The notes beneath the pieces were generated by a model, which did no database searches, was not told the DNA's origin, and saw only the letters and a list, made by a program, of their open reading frames with translations. 64,000 nucleotides of DNA, taken from Ixodes scapularis (lineage: Eukaryota; Arthropoda; Arachnida; Ixodida; Ixodidae). A program made the translations under genes and the position numbers. The stretch lies in assembly GCF_016920785.2 (NCBI RefSeq), contig NW_024609958.1, forward strand, positions 3,161,000 to 3,224,999. The letters are read 5' to 3'. Below are positions 29,414 to 42,204 of the stretch, piece by piece (position 1 is the first letter of the stretch; the number at the start of each line of letters is the position of its first letter).

Positions 29414-32400
29414 AACAGTGCAAAGGCTGGAGCGTCTTGAGACGCGGTTTGCTCGGCTCGGTCTGAGGCGGTCCCGCTGGGCTCGTGCACTGGCTTTGGC
29501 AGTGTTTTTTTCCTTAGACTCAGCTGAGACGGCCTTTCTAGCGAGTACGCCCTGGTTTGGAACGCACGTTCGTTTATTCTACCGTTGATAAAGGACGTGA
29601 CGACAACCTCACGTGTGCCAAGTTTTCAGTCACTAGGAGTTATACCTTCTTACTCGAGCGACGCTGAAACGACTTAAATTAGTCGAGTCGCATTTTTAAA
29701 GCTCATGATCACCGCTAGGGACCCTTTCGCGACTTGTGGTTGGCCCCTGATGCTTTCCTATGCAAACCAATGTATGGCCAAACTCTCTCAATATACGGCT
29801 TTACATGGTGCCGATTATATGCCACCCAAAATTCATCACAGGCGTGCACTGGAGTTGGCAAGCACATCGCACGTGCTAAGCTACGGTCGTTGTTAGGGGT
29901 CGGCTGTTCCCGTCGCTGCAGCGATTTGACTCCAATCACCACCCGAATGCTTCTCTAAGCATTGACTGTCATGAGACCAAGCCGTGTGCTCCCGCAGTGC
30001 TCGAGTGCAATCTAGGAGCTGCATTTGAATATAGTTATTAAAGATAATCCCGCGACTACGACAACAATACGATACGCGTAACTACGTCATTATGTTTGGC
30101 GAGGGGGAAGTAAAAAGTCCAAACGTATCGTCGAAATTACACAACGACAAAGACACTTCATTATCAGTGACATTGCGTTTAATTACACCAAGATAGCACA
30201 AGTGTCGATACGTTTGTGTAAAAAGAAAAACGTCACAACCATTCCTTCGGGAATGAGAGCGTTGGTTTAGTAAATAGACTTGAGAAATAAGGAAAAACCT
30301 TACAGAACACGAACAGCACATTCGTAAAAACTGTACTTCATGAATTCTGTCCCTATATAATTTCTTCCCTATAGTTCCAAAGCATTTTAAATATTAATAT
30401 TACTATCTGCTACTTTCGCTAATGTTGCTACGACTGCTAGTTCCCTCGCTTTTATTCCTGCTCCTATTTTTGATAAATATAGAATCACCTTCACTACTTA
30501 TATTATTATGTAATAAAATTAAACGAAAACACTTTAGACTGCTTACGTGTAAGAATGCAAAAGCACTCCTACACGAAGTACATTCCTGCAAGCAGCGCGA
30601 CACGTCTTCATTTGTCACAGGGCGCTCCGGCAGTGACACCACGCTCCCCCACTGCGCAGGCGCGGAACCTCCGCCGGCTCCACGGCTTCCGTGACGCTGC
30701 ATCTGCGTTGCTGTGCTCTGCTTTGTATTTCTTTTTTTTTTTTTTTTTTTCAGAGGCGCGTCCGCTTTGTAGCCAATGGGAGTTTATGTGCGTTTCGCTC
30801 ATTTAAAAGCAATTTATTGGCCGTTTCGTTCAGCCAATGGCAATTTAGGTGCCGTTTCTGGCTGCTACAGACATCAGATAACACCGGCTTCGTTCCATGG
30901 GGAAGTTAATGCTTTCGAAATTATATTTGGACATCCTAATATTTATTGCAGCAAAGCAACTGGGAGGACCGGTCGTAAATATTAAGCAGAAATTGGCCTC
31001 ATCACCAGGCTAAACGACGGACGGTATTGAACGTGGCCATTGTCTCCGCATCTATGTCTACGAGTCATGGTCGAGATGGTAGTTTGCCTAAACGCAACAC
31101 TAGGAGGCTTTAGGAATTGTAGCTGGATCGTTAGTTTTCTGTTCCTACCAGCCTCTTTAGTAGTCGACATGATCATGTGAAGTTGGGTATAACATAAGAA
31201 GTGTTATCGATTTCATAAAGCAATTGTCAACAACGTAATGCACTTGTTGCACGTTAAAAGTATTCTGTGCTATGTACGTCAGTAGACTGGATATAAGAAA
31301 ATATCTGATCAACTGAATATACATAAAAAAAGATGACTGACTACGTCTTTCCAAGGGGATTCGATGGAAGGACGCATGGTCTTGCAAATGTAAAAGGAAA
31401 TGGTTCGTGTACTAGCTCTGCACAGAATAAATAGAGAGCCAATAAGTACCTTTTGTCCTATTACAAAACAACAGAATTGTATAATGGCCTTAGTAAAGCA
31501 AAATTCAAAGATAAATAACTTTTTTAAAAATATATGAGACAGGGCATCTGTCATATAACTAATACTCGCAAAATAACAACAACAAAAAAGCGCGAAGGCA
31601 GCGGGAACATTTTCTTGTGACTTACTTGCATAGTACCGTTGGGGCAAGCTCTCTTTGGCAACGGCACCGTCTTGTCTCCGCATCCGAGCTCGCACGAGCC
31701 AAAAATCCAACTATTATAATTCTGCATTGCATCGACATATAATGTCAAAGAAAAGGCTCGAGGTACACCTGAGCACTTCTTATGAGTTGTGAATGCAAAA
31801 GCATCCACACCATTCTTTCACTCTCTTATTTCCTCTGCAGCGTATTTGCGTCGACAACGTCGACTAGAGTTCCTGGATAGGCTCCCTACAGGAGCCAGAG
31901 TTGCGCGTCTGTTTTCCACGCAGCGCCGCCCCGCTATTCGCAGAGATCCGATCACGTGAGGAACCGGATCAAGTGCCGTGCAAGAGAGTAGACGTCGCGC
32001 GTGCCCCGGCGTACGTTCCCCTGCTTTTGAACGCGCCGCGCACCTCGAACGCGCGGCGCCGCTAGTCGCCGAATTCAGTCACGTAATGAGCGGGATCAAC
32101 ATGCCGTGCGGGAAAGACGGCGCTATGGGGATGAACGCACAGCTCTGGCTCCCGTCGACTAGGGTGCCTGCATGTGTGTCTGTCTCAGGGTGAAGACATC
32201 CATTGTTGCCCTGAATGTGCCAGCACGTGACGCTCTCGCGCACTCGGTGCGTGACTTGGGCGGTAAAATGGCGTCTATGCATTAGCCCAAGCTACGCGCC
32301 CGAGCTGAGTGACACCGGATTACGGTCACTTAAAAATTCATAAAAAAACGATTAGACGAAAAAATGGCTGAGAGGTTACGACTCACGCAAAAGCGCGTGT

Positions 32401-32492
32401 GTGTATCAACCTCGTTGGTGTGTATGAAGGTATGAGGACTCTCTACCGTCGACGGACACGCTGCACCATGGGGTGGCCGGTCGTTGAAAAAA
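29414..32492. other. No recognisable gene; mixed unique sequence
   Basis: No reading frame here shows a known domain or codon bias. Minor structure: a T18 tract at 30731-30750. At 31,890-32,155 a compact block has diverged direct repeats (about 31924-31992 and 32054-32124) flanked by inverted GGAGCCAGAG/CTCTGGCTCC sequences (31897-31906, 32142-32151), possibly an old fold-back element. Nothing else could be assigned. Confidence 0.5.
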
Positions 32493-32901
32493 AAACACGA
32501 TACTAAGAGGGGGGGGGGGGAGGTCCCAAACATTGGTTCTAGGACTCTAGCCGGGGAAAGGGGGGGGGGGGGGCAATAATTTAGGTAGCGGGGGCGACCA
32601 TAGAATCCGCGGCGGACGGAGCCCAGGATATTATGTCGCCACCATGTCACATGGTGCCGTCTACACCAAAAAGACCTCAAAGTGACGGCTAACACTCTCC
32701 TCTAAAGAGAGAGATGACGGAACTTGAAATACTCTGTGAGGTGTGGCTGATGCACATCGTTGAAGTCAACTTGCCACTTCCAGTGAGCAAGAGTGCTCCC
32801 ACATTCTTCAAACAATACAAAAACACGACCTAAGACGTTTTAGAGGGGACGATTTCTCCCCCTCACCTCCCCCTCACCTCCCCCCTCTTAGTATCGTGTT
32901 T
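32493..32901. repeat. Inverted-repeat element with G-rich ends (MITE-like)
   Basis: AAACACGATACTAAGAGGGG at 32493-32512 recurs inverted at 32882-32901; the perfect pairing is 22 bp. The 365 bases between carry two G-runs and C-rich tracts but no ORF of note. Candidate target duplication TTGA is weak. It could be a small non-autonomous DNA element. Confidence 0.55.
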
Positions 32902-32951
32902 GAGTTGCGGTGACTTCAAAACGACGCTAATTGGCTTTGATTTAAAGGATT

Positions 32952-33275
32952 GCACTCTAAGAAAAGGGTGTATCATTACACCCCTTGTCCCATATAATAC
33001 ACTCCAACAGTTCAGTTCAACGTACAGCGCACTGACGTCGATCTGACGGCACTAACTGGGGTTTTCTTGGCCCTACTGCCAAACTTTAGTGTTTTCTTTT
33101 TGTGGTCATTGATACGTACTTTAGCTATTTAATAAGTTACATCGCACCGTTATCAAGCACCTCGTAAAATTTGGGGCTGTCTGTTCTACTATAGCTCGTT
33201 TTACGTCGAACTAAAGTTTTGGGGTGCATTACATGGTTAAAAAGGGTGTAAGGTGATACCTTCCTTTTAAAGTGC
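32952..33275. repeat. MITE-like element with imperfect 32-bp inverted ends
   Basis: The left end GCACTCTAAGAAAAGGGTGT and following bases up to TTACACCC (32952-32983) match the reverse complement of about 33244-33275 (GCACTTTAAAAGGAAGGTAT...TTACACCC) at roughly three quarters of positions. The 324-bp total size, no coding content and AT-rich core fit a MITE. No target duplication could be fixed. Confidence 0.55.
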
Positions 33276-33989
33276 TAGGTGCCTTCCAGTTCACTGACAT
33301 CAGCCAATAAACGCTCGACGTTCTGACATCATCGCTACCCCAGTGCTAGAAGCAGACGAACTTGCGATTTGCATTGTTCGAATGGTCACGCTTGCTAAAT
33401 TCCATACACGAGTCCTGTCGTGGATCTCGTGAATCACGTCATTTCCGGGCGACAAATATGCATGCCTTTCGGCTATCTTTCCTTGCAAAGATATTTTCGA
33501 GAGCTGAGAGCTTTGTCGATTAACCTGGCTGAGCGGGCTGCGGCATTTAACCTCATCGTAAAATAAAACAAGCATTCCAGTAGCATTCGCTTTGTCGCTC
33601 ACGTAATAGTTTACAGTTTTCACGTAGACCGAAGTCTTTCTCCAAGCTTGAAATGGAGTGCAAAGCTTGGATATCGATGTCACGGAAACTTGGTCACGGG
33701 AGTGACGTCACACAGACAACACCGGCCTCCTAATGCGTTGCGCGGTGGGTATGCGCAGTAGACCATTTAAGCTGACATTTTCACTCCGTCACATCCGCAC
33801 CCTCTTCGAAGGAACTCACGACCTCGACATTGTGAGCATATGTTAACCGTAGCCACTTGTTATTCTTCCATGCCCTCTGCCACCCCCGCTCCGTTCTTTC
33901 CTTCCCAATGTTCTCTAGAGCCAAAAAGCCGTCGCCGTTCAAACCGACCGTCCGTTCTTCTCGCCCGCAGCTCTACCCATCGCCCAAAT
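33276..33989. other. No recognisable feature
   Basis: Short frames on both strands have no similarity I can recognise. The right end passes into the truncated LINE G; the exact boundary is uncertain within about 100 bases. Confidence 0.45.
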
Positions 33990-36251
33990 GTAAACACCAT
34001 GCCTACTAGGATTACTAATCACTGTAGCAATACACTCGACTTATGCTTAAGCCAAGACCACTCACTCTTCAGTAACATCACGTACTTACCCGGCATTAGT
34101 GACCATCTCGTCATCGATTTAACTCTTTCTTTCTCTGCTCCTCGTAGATCACATTACTGCAAATTCATTCGCAATTACGCAAGAGCTGATTACGCATCAA
34201 TCAACTCAAACCTCGAAGATTTTTATCATACTTTCTCAGATAAGTTTTGGGAAAAAACGGTTAATGAAAACTGGACTCTATTCAAAGATAAAATGATCTA
34301 CCTAATCGAACGCTTTATTCCACTGACCCGTATTATATCTGATAACACTAACCCTTGGTACAATAAAACAATTCATAGTCAATCCAAAAGGAGAAAAAAA
34401 CTCTATAAGCGAACTAAGGCTGCCAACACTACGGCTTCTTGGAACGCCTACTACGAATGCGCTAGGGCTTATAAATCCGCAATAAATCGCGCCAAAACCA
34501 AATTCTATAGTATCGACCTCCCCAAGGTACTAACCACCAAACCAAAGAAGTTTTGGAAAATAACCAATCCGTCACTTTCACTTCCTTTGCAATTTGTAGA
34601 TGACGACGGACCTCCACTTTCTGAAAAACGTGGCGCTCTTGCTATTAATAATTTCTTCTGCTCCATCTTTACTAAAGAGCCCTTGCTAAATATTCCCGAC
34701 TCGTGCCAACCCATTCACCCTCTTGTGGATCCTATCGTGATTGACCGTACTGGAGTACTTAAGGCTATAGATCAACTAAAGGTGTCCTCCAGCTCCGGAG
34801 ATGACCAAATTAAGTCTAAGGTATTAATAAACACTAAACACATTTTTTCCACTTTCCTCTGCAACATAATCTCTTAATCTCTTAAACTCTCGGAAGCTCC
34901 ATCCGATTGGAAAGTTGCTAACGTCATACCCGTTCATAAAACAGGCGATCGCCAACTAATCAGCAACTATCGTTCCATCTCGCTCACCAGCGTTTCATGC
35001 AAACTCTTAGAGCACATTCTCTATTCTAACAAAAATAAACTTTCTAGTCCCTCATAACCTCCTTTTCAAGCACCAGCGCGGATTTCCCAAGTCCTACTCA
35101 TGCGAAACTCACCTAAGAGCATTTCTAACCGACGTTTACTCAAATTTCGATTCCAATGTTCAAACTGACGCCATCTTCATTGACTTTTCCAAAACGTTTG
35201 ACAAGGTCCCTCATCAACGTATTTTAATGAAACTAAAAGATATTAATCTTCACCCCTCTGTAGTCAATTGTATTTCTGAATTCCTCATTAATCGCAAACA
35301 GCACACTTCTATTAACATTATCAAATCTACCACAAGCACAGTAACGTCTGGCGTCCCTCAGGGAAGCGTTCTTAGCCCCCTTTTTTTAAATCTACATTAA
35401 TGATCCCCACCATGGCATTACTTCTTAAGTACGTTTGTCCGCCGATGACTGTGTCATCTATAGACCGATTTATTCACGCCACGATCAACTAATCTTGCAA
35501 AACTATCTCCAAGTCATTATTCACTGGTGTCATAAATGGCAAATGGCTTTAAACTATAATAAATGTAAATCGCTATCTTTTTGCCGCAGCTCACATGTTC
35601 TATCCTCCTCTTACCACCTTTCTGGCATCCCAGTAACTGCTTGTTCATCGTATAAATATCTCGGAATTCCTCTGACATCTGACCTGTCATGGACCACCCA
35701 TATAACATCTGTCACCGCCGATGCTAACCGCACTCTCGGATTTCTTCGCCGTAACCTCAGACAAGCTACATCCCCCGTAAAACAACTAGCTTATACTACC
35801 TTAATCAGAACTAAACTAGAATTCGCTTCTTCCATATGGTCACCGTGGCAGGGATACCTAACTACAACCTGGAATCCGTTCAAAGCAGAGCCCTCCATTT
35901 TATTTATTCGGACTGTTCCCCTTACGCAACCATATCAGGATTTCGCCAATCAGCTAACCTTGACACTCTTTCTCACCGCCGCAGGATGTCTCGTCTTTCT
36001 CTTCTTCATCGGATCTTTTATTACAACAGTCATCTCAGAAAAAGTTTGTTATCACCTCCTTACCGCATTTTCCCTAGTCTCGACCATTCTTGTAAACTCC
36101 GTCCGATTTCATCATCCACCGTCACTCACCAAATGTCTACTTTACCATTGGCCATTGACGACTGGAACTCACTGCCTGACGTAATTGTTTCCTTATCTGA
36201 TACTAAGAAATTGTCTGCAGCCATTAGCTTATTTTTTCTAACCCATAACTA
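33990..36251 (+). pseudogene. LINE G ORF2 remnant, frameshifts and stops
   Basis: Endonuclease end: NTLDLCLSQD and LPGISDHLVIDL. A TAA at 34875-34877 is followed in the same frame by DWKVANVIPVHKTGD and the NYRSISLTS box. A further stop and shift come near 35055. The polymerase continues with IFIDFSKTFDKVPH, SGVPQGSVLSPLF, a shift near 35390, and the catalytic box as LSADD (SADD at 35438-35449, usually YADD or FADD). A last shift near 35860 leads to the C-terminus ending at 36251. It is a clear pseudogene; the family is probably L2/CR1. Confidence 0.85.
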
Positions 36252-36327
36252 GATTACAGCGTGTTTTTGTAGATAAATATTTTTGTTATTTGTTTTTTTT
36301 TAAGTGTTCACTCCCTTATATAATGCC

Positions 36328-36343
36328 CCTTGGGCCTTCAAGG
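36328..36343 (+). promoter_or_regulatory. 3'-end hairpin of LINE G
   Basis: CCTTG-GGCCTT-CAAGG: the stem sequence differs from the AAGCC/GGCTT families but has the same 5-bp stem and 6-base loop and the same place just before the AATAAA. Confidence 0.5.
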
Positions 36344-36674
36344 AATAATAAATGAGGATGATGATGATGCATACACCATGAAACACAAAAAGTGTGGCGA
36401 AAGGCGAGAATCTAGCCGGCAGCAATATCTGATATTTGGCCCACGCAGGCTGCTTCTATACAAGTCAAGTCTACTCGGTTAGGGTCAACAGGAACGCCAT
36501 TGAGACATTATAGCTCAAATGGGCTCGAAAAAGGTTTTTTTTTGTTTTTGTTTTGTGGCCGGGTGTTTCTTGGAGAGGTGTATACACCGGCACGGCGGCC
36601 CTAACGCAGTCCCCACAACACACGCGGACTTGTTTGTCAGCAATATGCTGGTGAGATCTCTTTACAACCAACTT

Positions 36675-36925
36675 AGCATTTGCCCACACCAGGGGTGGGC
36701 ACTGCGCGAAAAACCAGATCCGTGTCAGTGTCTACGGATGTGCCGATACGACAGCAGCGCCACCGCAGCTGCGTGACGTCATGGCCACCTGCTGGTGAGT
36801 AGACCAACACGCGGCCCTGACGTCACGCAGCTGCGGTGGCGCTGTTAACGGCACTGCGCATGCGCAGACGCTTCACTTCACGCGAATTCGGTTTCTGCGC
36901 ACGCCTTGTGTGGGCAAACGCGGGC
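36675..36925. repeat. Fold-back element with nested inverted repeats
   Basis: A perfect 27-bp inverted pair (36755-36781 with 36818-36844, centred on CAGCTGCGTGACGTCA) lies inside a second pair. The second pair is TTTGCCCACACC-type sequence at about 36679-36712 facing GTGTGGGCAAA at about 36885-36915. The inner loop is 36 bases. CRE-like TGACGTCA and an NRF1-like GCGCATGCGC (36856) are present, so a regulatory role is possible, but a MITE-type palindrome explains the symmetry. Confidence 0.6.
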
Positions 36926-37696
36926 TTGTTTGTAAACAGCGTATCGGTCTATAGGAAAGGCCTATTAGTGCGTGGGTTGATCAATGACGGCGGTGGTCGT
37001 CAAGCGCACCATAGAGCTCTGTGAGATTGCGCCAAGTCTTAAATAACCTTGGAATGTGCGATATTAAGCTAGTGAGAAACAAGCGTCACCTTAGCGGAAA
37101 GAAACGAATGAGCATCAGAAACCTCAGGTATTTCTTTGTGCTAAGAATTCTAAAATATTTCTACGCAAGAAAAAGTTTCCACAATTAAACCCTTCAAAAC
37201 TTCTAAGTAGAGGAATTTTCCCTTCTTGAATACCTACAGCTTTCGAGCTTCTCAAATTACTTGCTCCCCCTGAGACCAGTAGAAATGACGATACAGAAAG
37301 ATCGCCGTGTATTGGCCCCTTATGTGTCCCTGTGTTTACGCGATGTGCCACTAACTTGGTAACATTGTGAGTGCTTTCTAAAATATTACGGGGTTTCATG
37401 CTAAAGCCAGGATTTTAGTACAAACGGTTATTGAATTATGAGTCTTCGCGTTATAAAAAAAATAGAAAGACCCTTTGCATTATCGAAACATATATTTGTT
37501 TTTGATTGTTCGCAAGACTTACACTATATCCAAAGCGTTCGCATTATTTATTTCCACTCCGAAGAAGAGCACGAAAGCAGTTATCAACACCAAACCCCTC
37601 TGAAAAAAAATGTTATGAAGGTACAGCGAAGCAAGGAGAATATTGTGAGTTCTAGTACTGCGTATATAAGCAAACGCTAGCACTAATAATAATCCC
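36926..37696. other. No recognisable feature
   Basis: AT-rich sequence; no frame with domain similarity and no clear repeat. Confidence 0.45.
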
Positions 37697-37797
37697 TGGA
37701 GAGGGGGAACAAAGGTGGACAAAGGAAAAACATAAATTTCAAAATATAGTTTGGAGATTTGTGTTTCTCATTTGTCCCCTTGTTCCACTTCTCCAGT
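37697..37797. repeat. Short fold-back repeat, about 100 bp
   Basis: CTGGAGAGGGGGAACAAAGG at 37697 faces its near complement ending at 37797 (CTTGTTCCACTTCTCCAG). The arms are about 40 bp, roughly 80% complementary, with a 20-base AT-rich loop. It could be a MITE or a transcribed hairpin. Confidence 0.55.
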
Positions 37798-40125
37798 GAT
37801 TGTCATCGTTATTCTTGTCCAGCTTGCTTGCACCTTTGCAATAATTGCATTATCATAGCATACACTGTGCGTTGCGTTAGCATTGCGTAAAATGCTGGTA
37901 CCTTTCTACTATTGTAGTCACAAGTTTGCTTAATTACACTTTGATATTAAGTTCTACATTTGTCAATATTTTTTATTCGTAACAAAATTCATTTCAAGTT
38001 AATAAATAAAACATTCTAATGTCAGATTTGCAAATCGGGTGACCTGCACAAAACATCCAATGATATCAATAAACATCATCATCTGTTATTTTTAGCACTA
38101 GACATTAGGGACATTTTTAATAACTGATTGCTTAACCATCTCTACAGTCTCCAAAATCGCAAAACCCCGGGGGGGCACGACAGCTTCATCTGCTACATCC
38201 AACAAAATTCACTTCCTCGAACGCTTTTGTATAGACAAAATATTAGCAGTTTAGCGGTGCAGCCTGTGTGAGACCGCTAAAGGTACCCTGAGGACTGGTG
38301 TTTTATTCTTTCAATTTTATGTACCTTGAGGACAACGTTACTAAACCTCTCAGTTGGGAAACTGCCATAGAGACTGCTTGAAAAAGTGGCCCCGATCTGT
38401 CCTGGAGAACCGAGCTAATGGCGAACACAACGCCGCCATTTCTCACGCAGCGGCCACTCGAGGAACTGCACGTGATGTCTATTTTGGCTTTAATCGGCCA
38501 TTTTGGCGCCGAAACCGATAGAGCGGAAGAGGTTACAGGGGTGCCACCCCCGTCTGCCCAGCGGACGCGCCACGTCTTGCTACCGAAGTTAAAATGCACC
38601 TAGGTCGGGACGCGCTACCTGAAAGCACCGCTGAGGCATTGAGGACTTTGGACTAGACTCCAATAAATTTCATACAAAAAGAGTCTTTTCTGTTTGTTTT
38701 TACGCAAAAACATGCTTTCTAAAAGCTCAAGGTGACCACAGTACAGACAAATGATAAAGAGTGGCGCTGTTGTCGTATTTAGCACGGTCTCGGTGGACGC
38801 CAGCGGCCCAGGGTTTCGACGGCGAGTTTCCCATCTGAGTGTTTTAGTAACATTGCCTGAGGAGGTTTTTGAGATTTCCTATATGGCAATAACTCACTCC
38901 TGGCTCTAAGTATTTAAGAAATCTCTAAATCATTACGATATGCGGCCTATTTCTCTACTAAAATACAATCAAATATTTCAACACACAGAGGTCGTCTTTG
39001 ACGATAGGAAATGCGTGTTCCGAAACCAGGACCACTTTCAGCCAATGGCAAGCGAAGGATCCTGGCGCCTACCGACCGGTGGAACCGCGGAGTGATATCT
39101 TGAATGCGCGCGGTTTGCTGCCCTTGCAGCCCGGACCACGATTCAACCCAACGCGCGCGCTCGAGAGCTGACGATCGGACACATCACTCCCGCGAAAGAC
39201 CAAAAAAATAAAGATAAACAAACACGGTGATGTCTGTATGATAGGATTATTGCAATAATGCGTTCCCTCTCGGCGAAAAGCTAACATCTTTCGACTACTC
39301 TCTTATTAGCTTTCATCATCTACAAAAGCTACAGATTTCGTAATAACAGCGTTTGCAATCTCAACGCTATGTCCCGTTTTCATTGGTCGCGTGTCGTCCT
39401 GGCTTCCGGAATAATACTCCTTCCATTGCCAGAGATAACTTCGGTGGGTTCAAACTTTGCTTTTTTAAACAGGGAAATCGGCCGAGCAGCGCTACCATTT
39501 ACGAATTTTCAGGATGCTTAGAGCCCAGACAGTGAGTTATCGCCATATTTGGACGATCTCATGAACCTCTTAAAGGCACCTTTAAAGGCTATGCGATGCG
39601 CTGTCTTCCTTTTGGTCAGGTGTGAATTAACACTACTTGTTCCAACCTCGTCAAACACCTGATGTTTTAAAGCATTGGTTGCAATATCAAACCACGTTCA
39701 GAGAGCAGCGGTGGTATTCATTGACAGGTGTTTCTTCAAGGACTAAACCTGGCAAAAAAAGTGTTTCGAAAAAGTAAAGCAGAAAAAAAATGTCATATTT
39801 GTTAAATATATAACTATATACCTTTATATCTCCCCCCCCCCCCTCCCTGCAAACCGTCATCCCCAAGCCGTCGCGCCATCCTTATCGTCATAAAGTGTAA
39901 CCACAACCTCTTTATTCGACTTACCTCCTTCAAAAACCGGTAGAATAAGCACTACGTCGAAAAGTACGAGCCGCATGTTGCTTATATTGCGACACATCAT
40001 CAAAGTTTAGCGGAAACGTCCTCCTAAAAGAGAAAGATTAAGAAATATAGCCTCGAAACTCGACAGCGCATTTTTTTTTCTCGTAATGATAGGGTCAACG
40101 TCCTCAAAGGAGAGTTCCTGCGAAA
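37798..40125. other. No recognisable gene
   Basis: No convincing coding region on either strand. A C-rich run lies at about 39829-39843 and a G-run at 38169-38175. Nothing else could be assigned. Confidence 0.45.
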
Positions 40126-40420
40126 TATCAATGGCCATCGATCCTTATAAAACATTCAGCGTGCACTAAATATTTACCCTTGAATATGTTTATGAAATAT
40201 CTCATTAAACTATTTACTTTCTTTTGAGAAAACAATTTTTGAAGCTTACGCGTCCTGATCACTAATTGCCGCTCTACTGGCAACACTGAGCAGCGGCGGT
40301 ATTGATTTTGACGTCAAATGTTGTATCCAAAAGCTGACGCTTCCTCCTCGTTGTGTACATGTGTTGTAGCAACCAGAAGTAAGCGACAAGACAGTGGCGC
40401 CATGGTGCAGCTCCTCGCAA
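40126..40420. repeat. Dispersed repeat R1, copy 1
   Basis: It aligns, with gaps and substantial divergence, to 51935-52240. Shared anchors in order: ATATTGATGGTCATTGG-type start, an ACCC-TGA-TATG block, GAAATAT, GAGAAAAC, TGCCGCTCTACTGGCAACA, TGACGTCAAATG and GTTGTG. The two copies are in the same orientation. Unknown family. Confidence 0.6.
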
Positions 40421-40470
40421 AAGCATTTCGTGTTGAATGCGACCAGACCGGCATAGACATTTCTGTGTAG

Positions 40471-40830
40471 CAGTTAACCTTAGTTTCTAGGGCTGACTTA
40501 GCTCAGCTCAGAGCTACGTTCAGGGCCGCACTCTACGCTAACTCATTTTACTCGAGACCGCGAATTCGAGAACACAGATCCTCTCCATGAGCCGTCAAAA
40601 ACTGTCGCGATCATCTCAATTCCAGCAAGTCTACGCAATCCGCCGGCAAGCGAGGAACAATTTAATATTAAGAAAATACTTCTCACGTAAATTTTATCAA
40701 TTACTGGCTCTGATGAATGTCGTCTCGTAGTGATTTCCGGACCGCCGCGAACACGAACGCTTTGCAGAGGCATCTTCCAGAGTAGATAGAAGAAAAAAAA
40801 TGTGGTGGCTTAGCTCGGCTATGCCAGGAT
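40471..40830. repeat. Dispersed repeat R2, copy 1
   Basis: It aligns to 43991-44226 and then, beyond the LTR element, to 50326-50375. Shared blocks: ACCTTAGTTTCTA, GAGCTACGTTC-GGGCCG, AATCCGCCGGCAAGCGA, ATTACTGGCTCTGATGAA, CGAACACGAACGCTTTGCA and GCAT-TTCCAG. It gives an independent picture of the LTR element's empty site. Confidence 0.75.
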
Positions 40831-40909
40831 ATACGTAGCGTGAGCTTATGCGCACAAAATGAGAGGCCCTATCAAGCGTCTCCGGTGCAGCGTCAGACTT
40901 GGCTACTGC

Positions 40910-41060
40910 GCAACGGAGGCGCATAGCTGGGCACGCGGCGGCGTCAGTGAGTCTGCCGCGGCTATGACGTCACTCCTCTGGAATGCGGCGACCGGCGAGG
41001 CGGGCGCGGCGGCGGCGGCTCCGGCGCGCCAGCTGTGCGCCGTGTGACATCACTGCTCCT
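40910..41060. other. GC-rich, CpG-dense stretch
   Basis: About 150 bases rich in CGGCGG/GCGCC, with TGACGTCA and CATGCGCA motifs nearby. It could be a CpG-island-like promoter or part of an old repeat. No downstream gene is recognisable, so no function is assigned. Confidence 0.35.
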
Positions 41061-42204
41061 CGCTCATGCGCAGCACGGAGCACGGCTCCATTTTGCAATC
41101 CACGCGAAATTGCTCAACCTGGGCCCAATGTAGCTCACGCTACAAAGCCTTTCCACTCTGGTGAACAAGAAAGAGCAGCGGAGCTGTAGCTTCTGCTCAC
41201 GGCGGTGGCTTTCCAGGCGAGCGATTTGCTCTTCCCTCACAAGGGAACCTGAAAAGCCCGACGTAGTCGAACTTTAGGCGATTAGCGCCGAGATGTTTCG
41301 GTGGCGCCCTCTTATGGTTTCCCTCTGTGACGTCACGACTGGGATTTGCCTCGCCGTGACGTCACCAGTTGTTATTCTGGTTACTTACCATCGGGTGCGA
41401 CGACGAGTTCGATGGTGTGTTTAAAAAGCACAGTAGAAGCTAGGAGCCATCGCAATCCGAAACTAACACCGTCAAAGTTGACAATCTGACAATATTCATA
41501 TGCCCATGGTTTGGCCAATCGTGGAAAGCTCACCACAGCGACCCTTTTGGCCGCGCACATCGCTAATAGCGGCCTCGCAACGGTTGTGAAACCATTCGCG
41601 CTGCTGCGCACATCGCCACTCGTTCCGTTCCCGCTCTTCTCCCTCCGAAGAAATGGCGCGCTCTATGAGCGATGGCGGCAAGCGGACAACCCGCAAACAC
41701 AACACTCTGGACAACTAGCGCCATCTATGAGCGACGGTGGCAACCAGAGATTTGTGTTGACGTTTCTTTGCTGGGGACACGATCTTAGGAAAACTAGCCC
41801 TTAACAGCTCCGCTGTAAAAACCTGGCGTCGTGTTGCCGCCCTCGACGCTTACAACTGCGGGACACACGATGGAACCCGAGTTGCGAGCAAGTCCTGCGG
41901 GTCGAATGAAGTGAAAACACACACAGAGAATGCCGGACGCGTGTGGGTTTCCGAATTTCAGGGTGTCACACATTTACTCCTGTCTCCTGAGCGAGATCGA
42001 GAAACACGACCGCGGGAAGGCGCAGACGCGGCGAAGATGCTGCGGGCAGAGGTTCGAGCGGGAACAGCCTGACTAAACGCGGACGCTGACGTTGCTGTCG
42101 CTGCCAATCACTGGCTTCTCGAGTGGCTTCCCGTGTGGCTTCCCGCGCCCCGCCTAGATGTCGCACGCTCTCAATAGTTAGCACCTGTTTGCTTTGCGTG
42201 CTTT
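41061..42204. other. No recognisable gene
   Basis: It includes paired TGACGTCA sites at 41328-41365 and a small direct repeat (TCTATGAGCGAtGGcGGCAA, about 41662 and 41726). No protein domain seen. Confidence 0.4.

Larger units (their letters stand above)
33990..36370 (+). mobile_element. 5'-truncated LINE 'G' (CR1/L2-like)
   Basis: The element starts within the endonuclease domain (TRITNHCSNTLDL), continues through the reverse transcriptase and ends with a short 3' UTR. The hairpin CCTTG-GGCCTT-CAAGG (36328-36343), AATAATAAATGA and a (GAT)n tail (about 36351-36369) close it. Sequence and tail differ from all array members; it lies outside any (ATT)n tract. Confidence 0.85.

Noticed and set aside
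30731..30754. Polypyrimidine tract followed by CAG, resembling a splice acceptor
   Set aside because: No exon or donor can be paired with it; a simple T run or the inverse of an A tail is equally likely.
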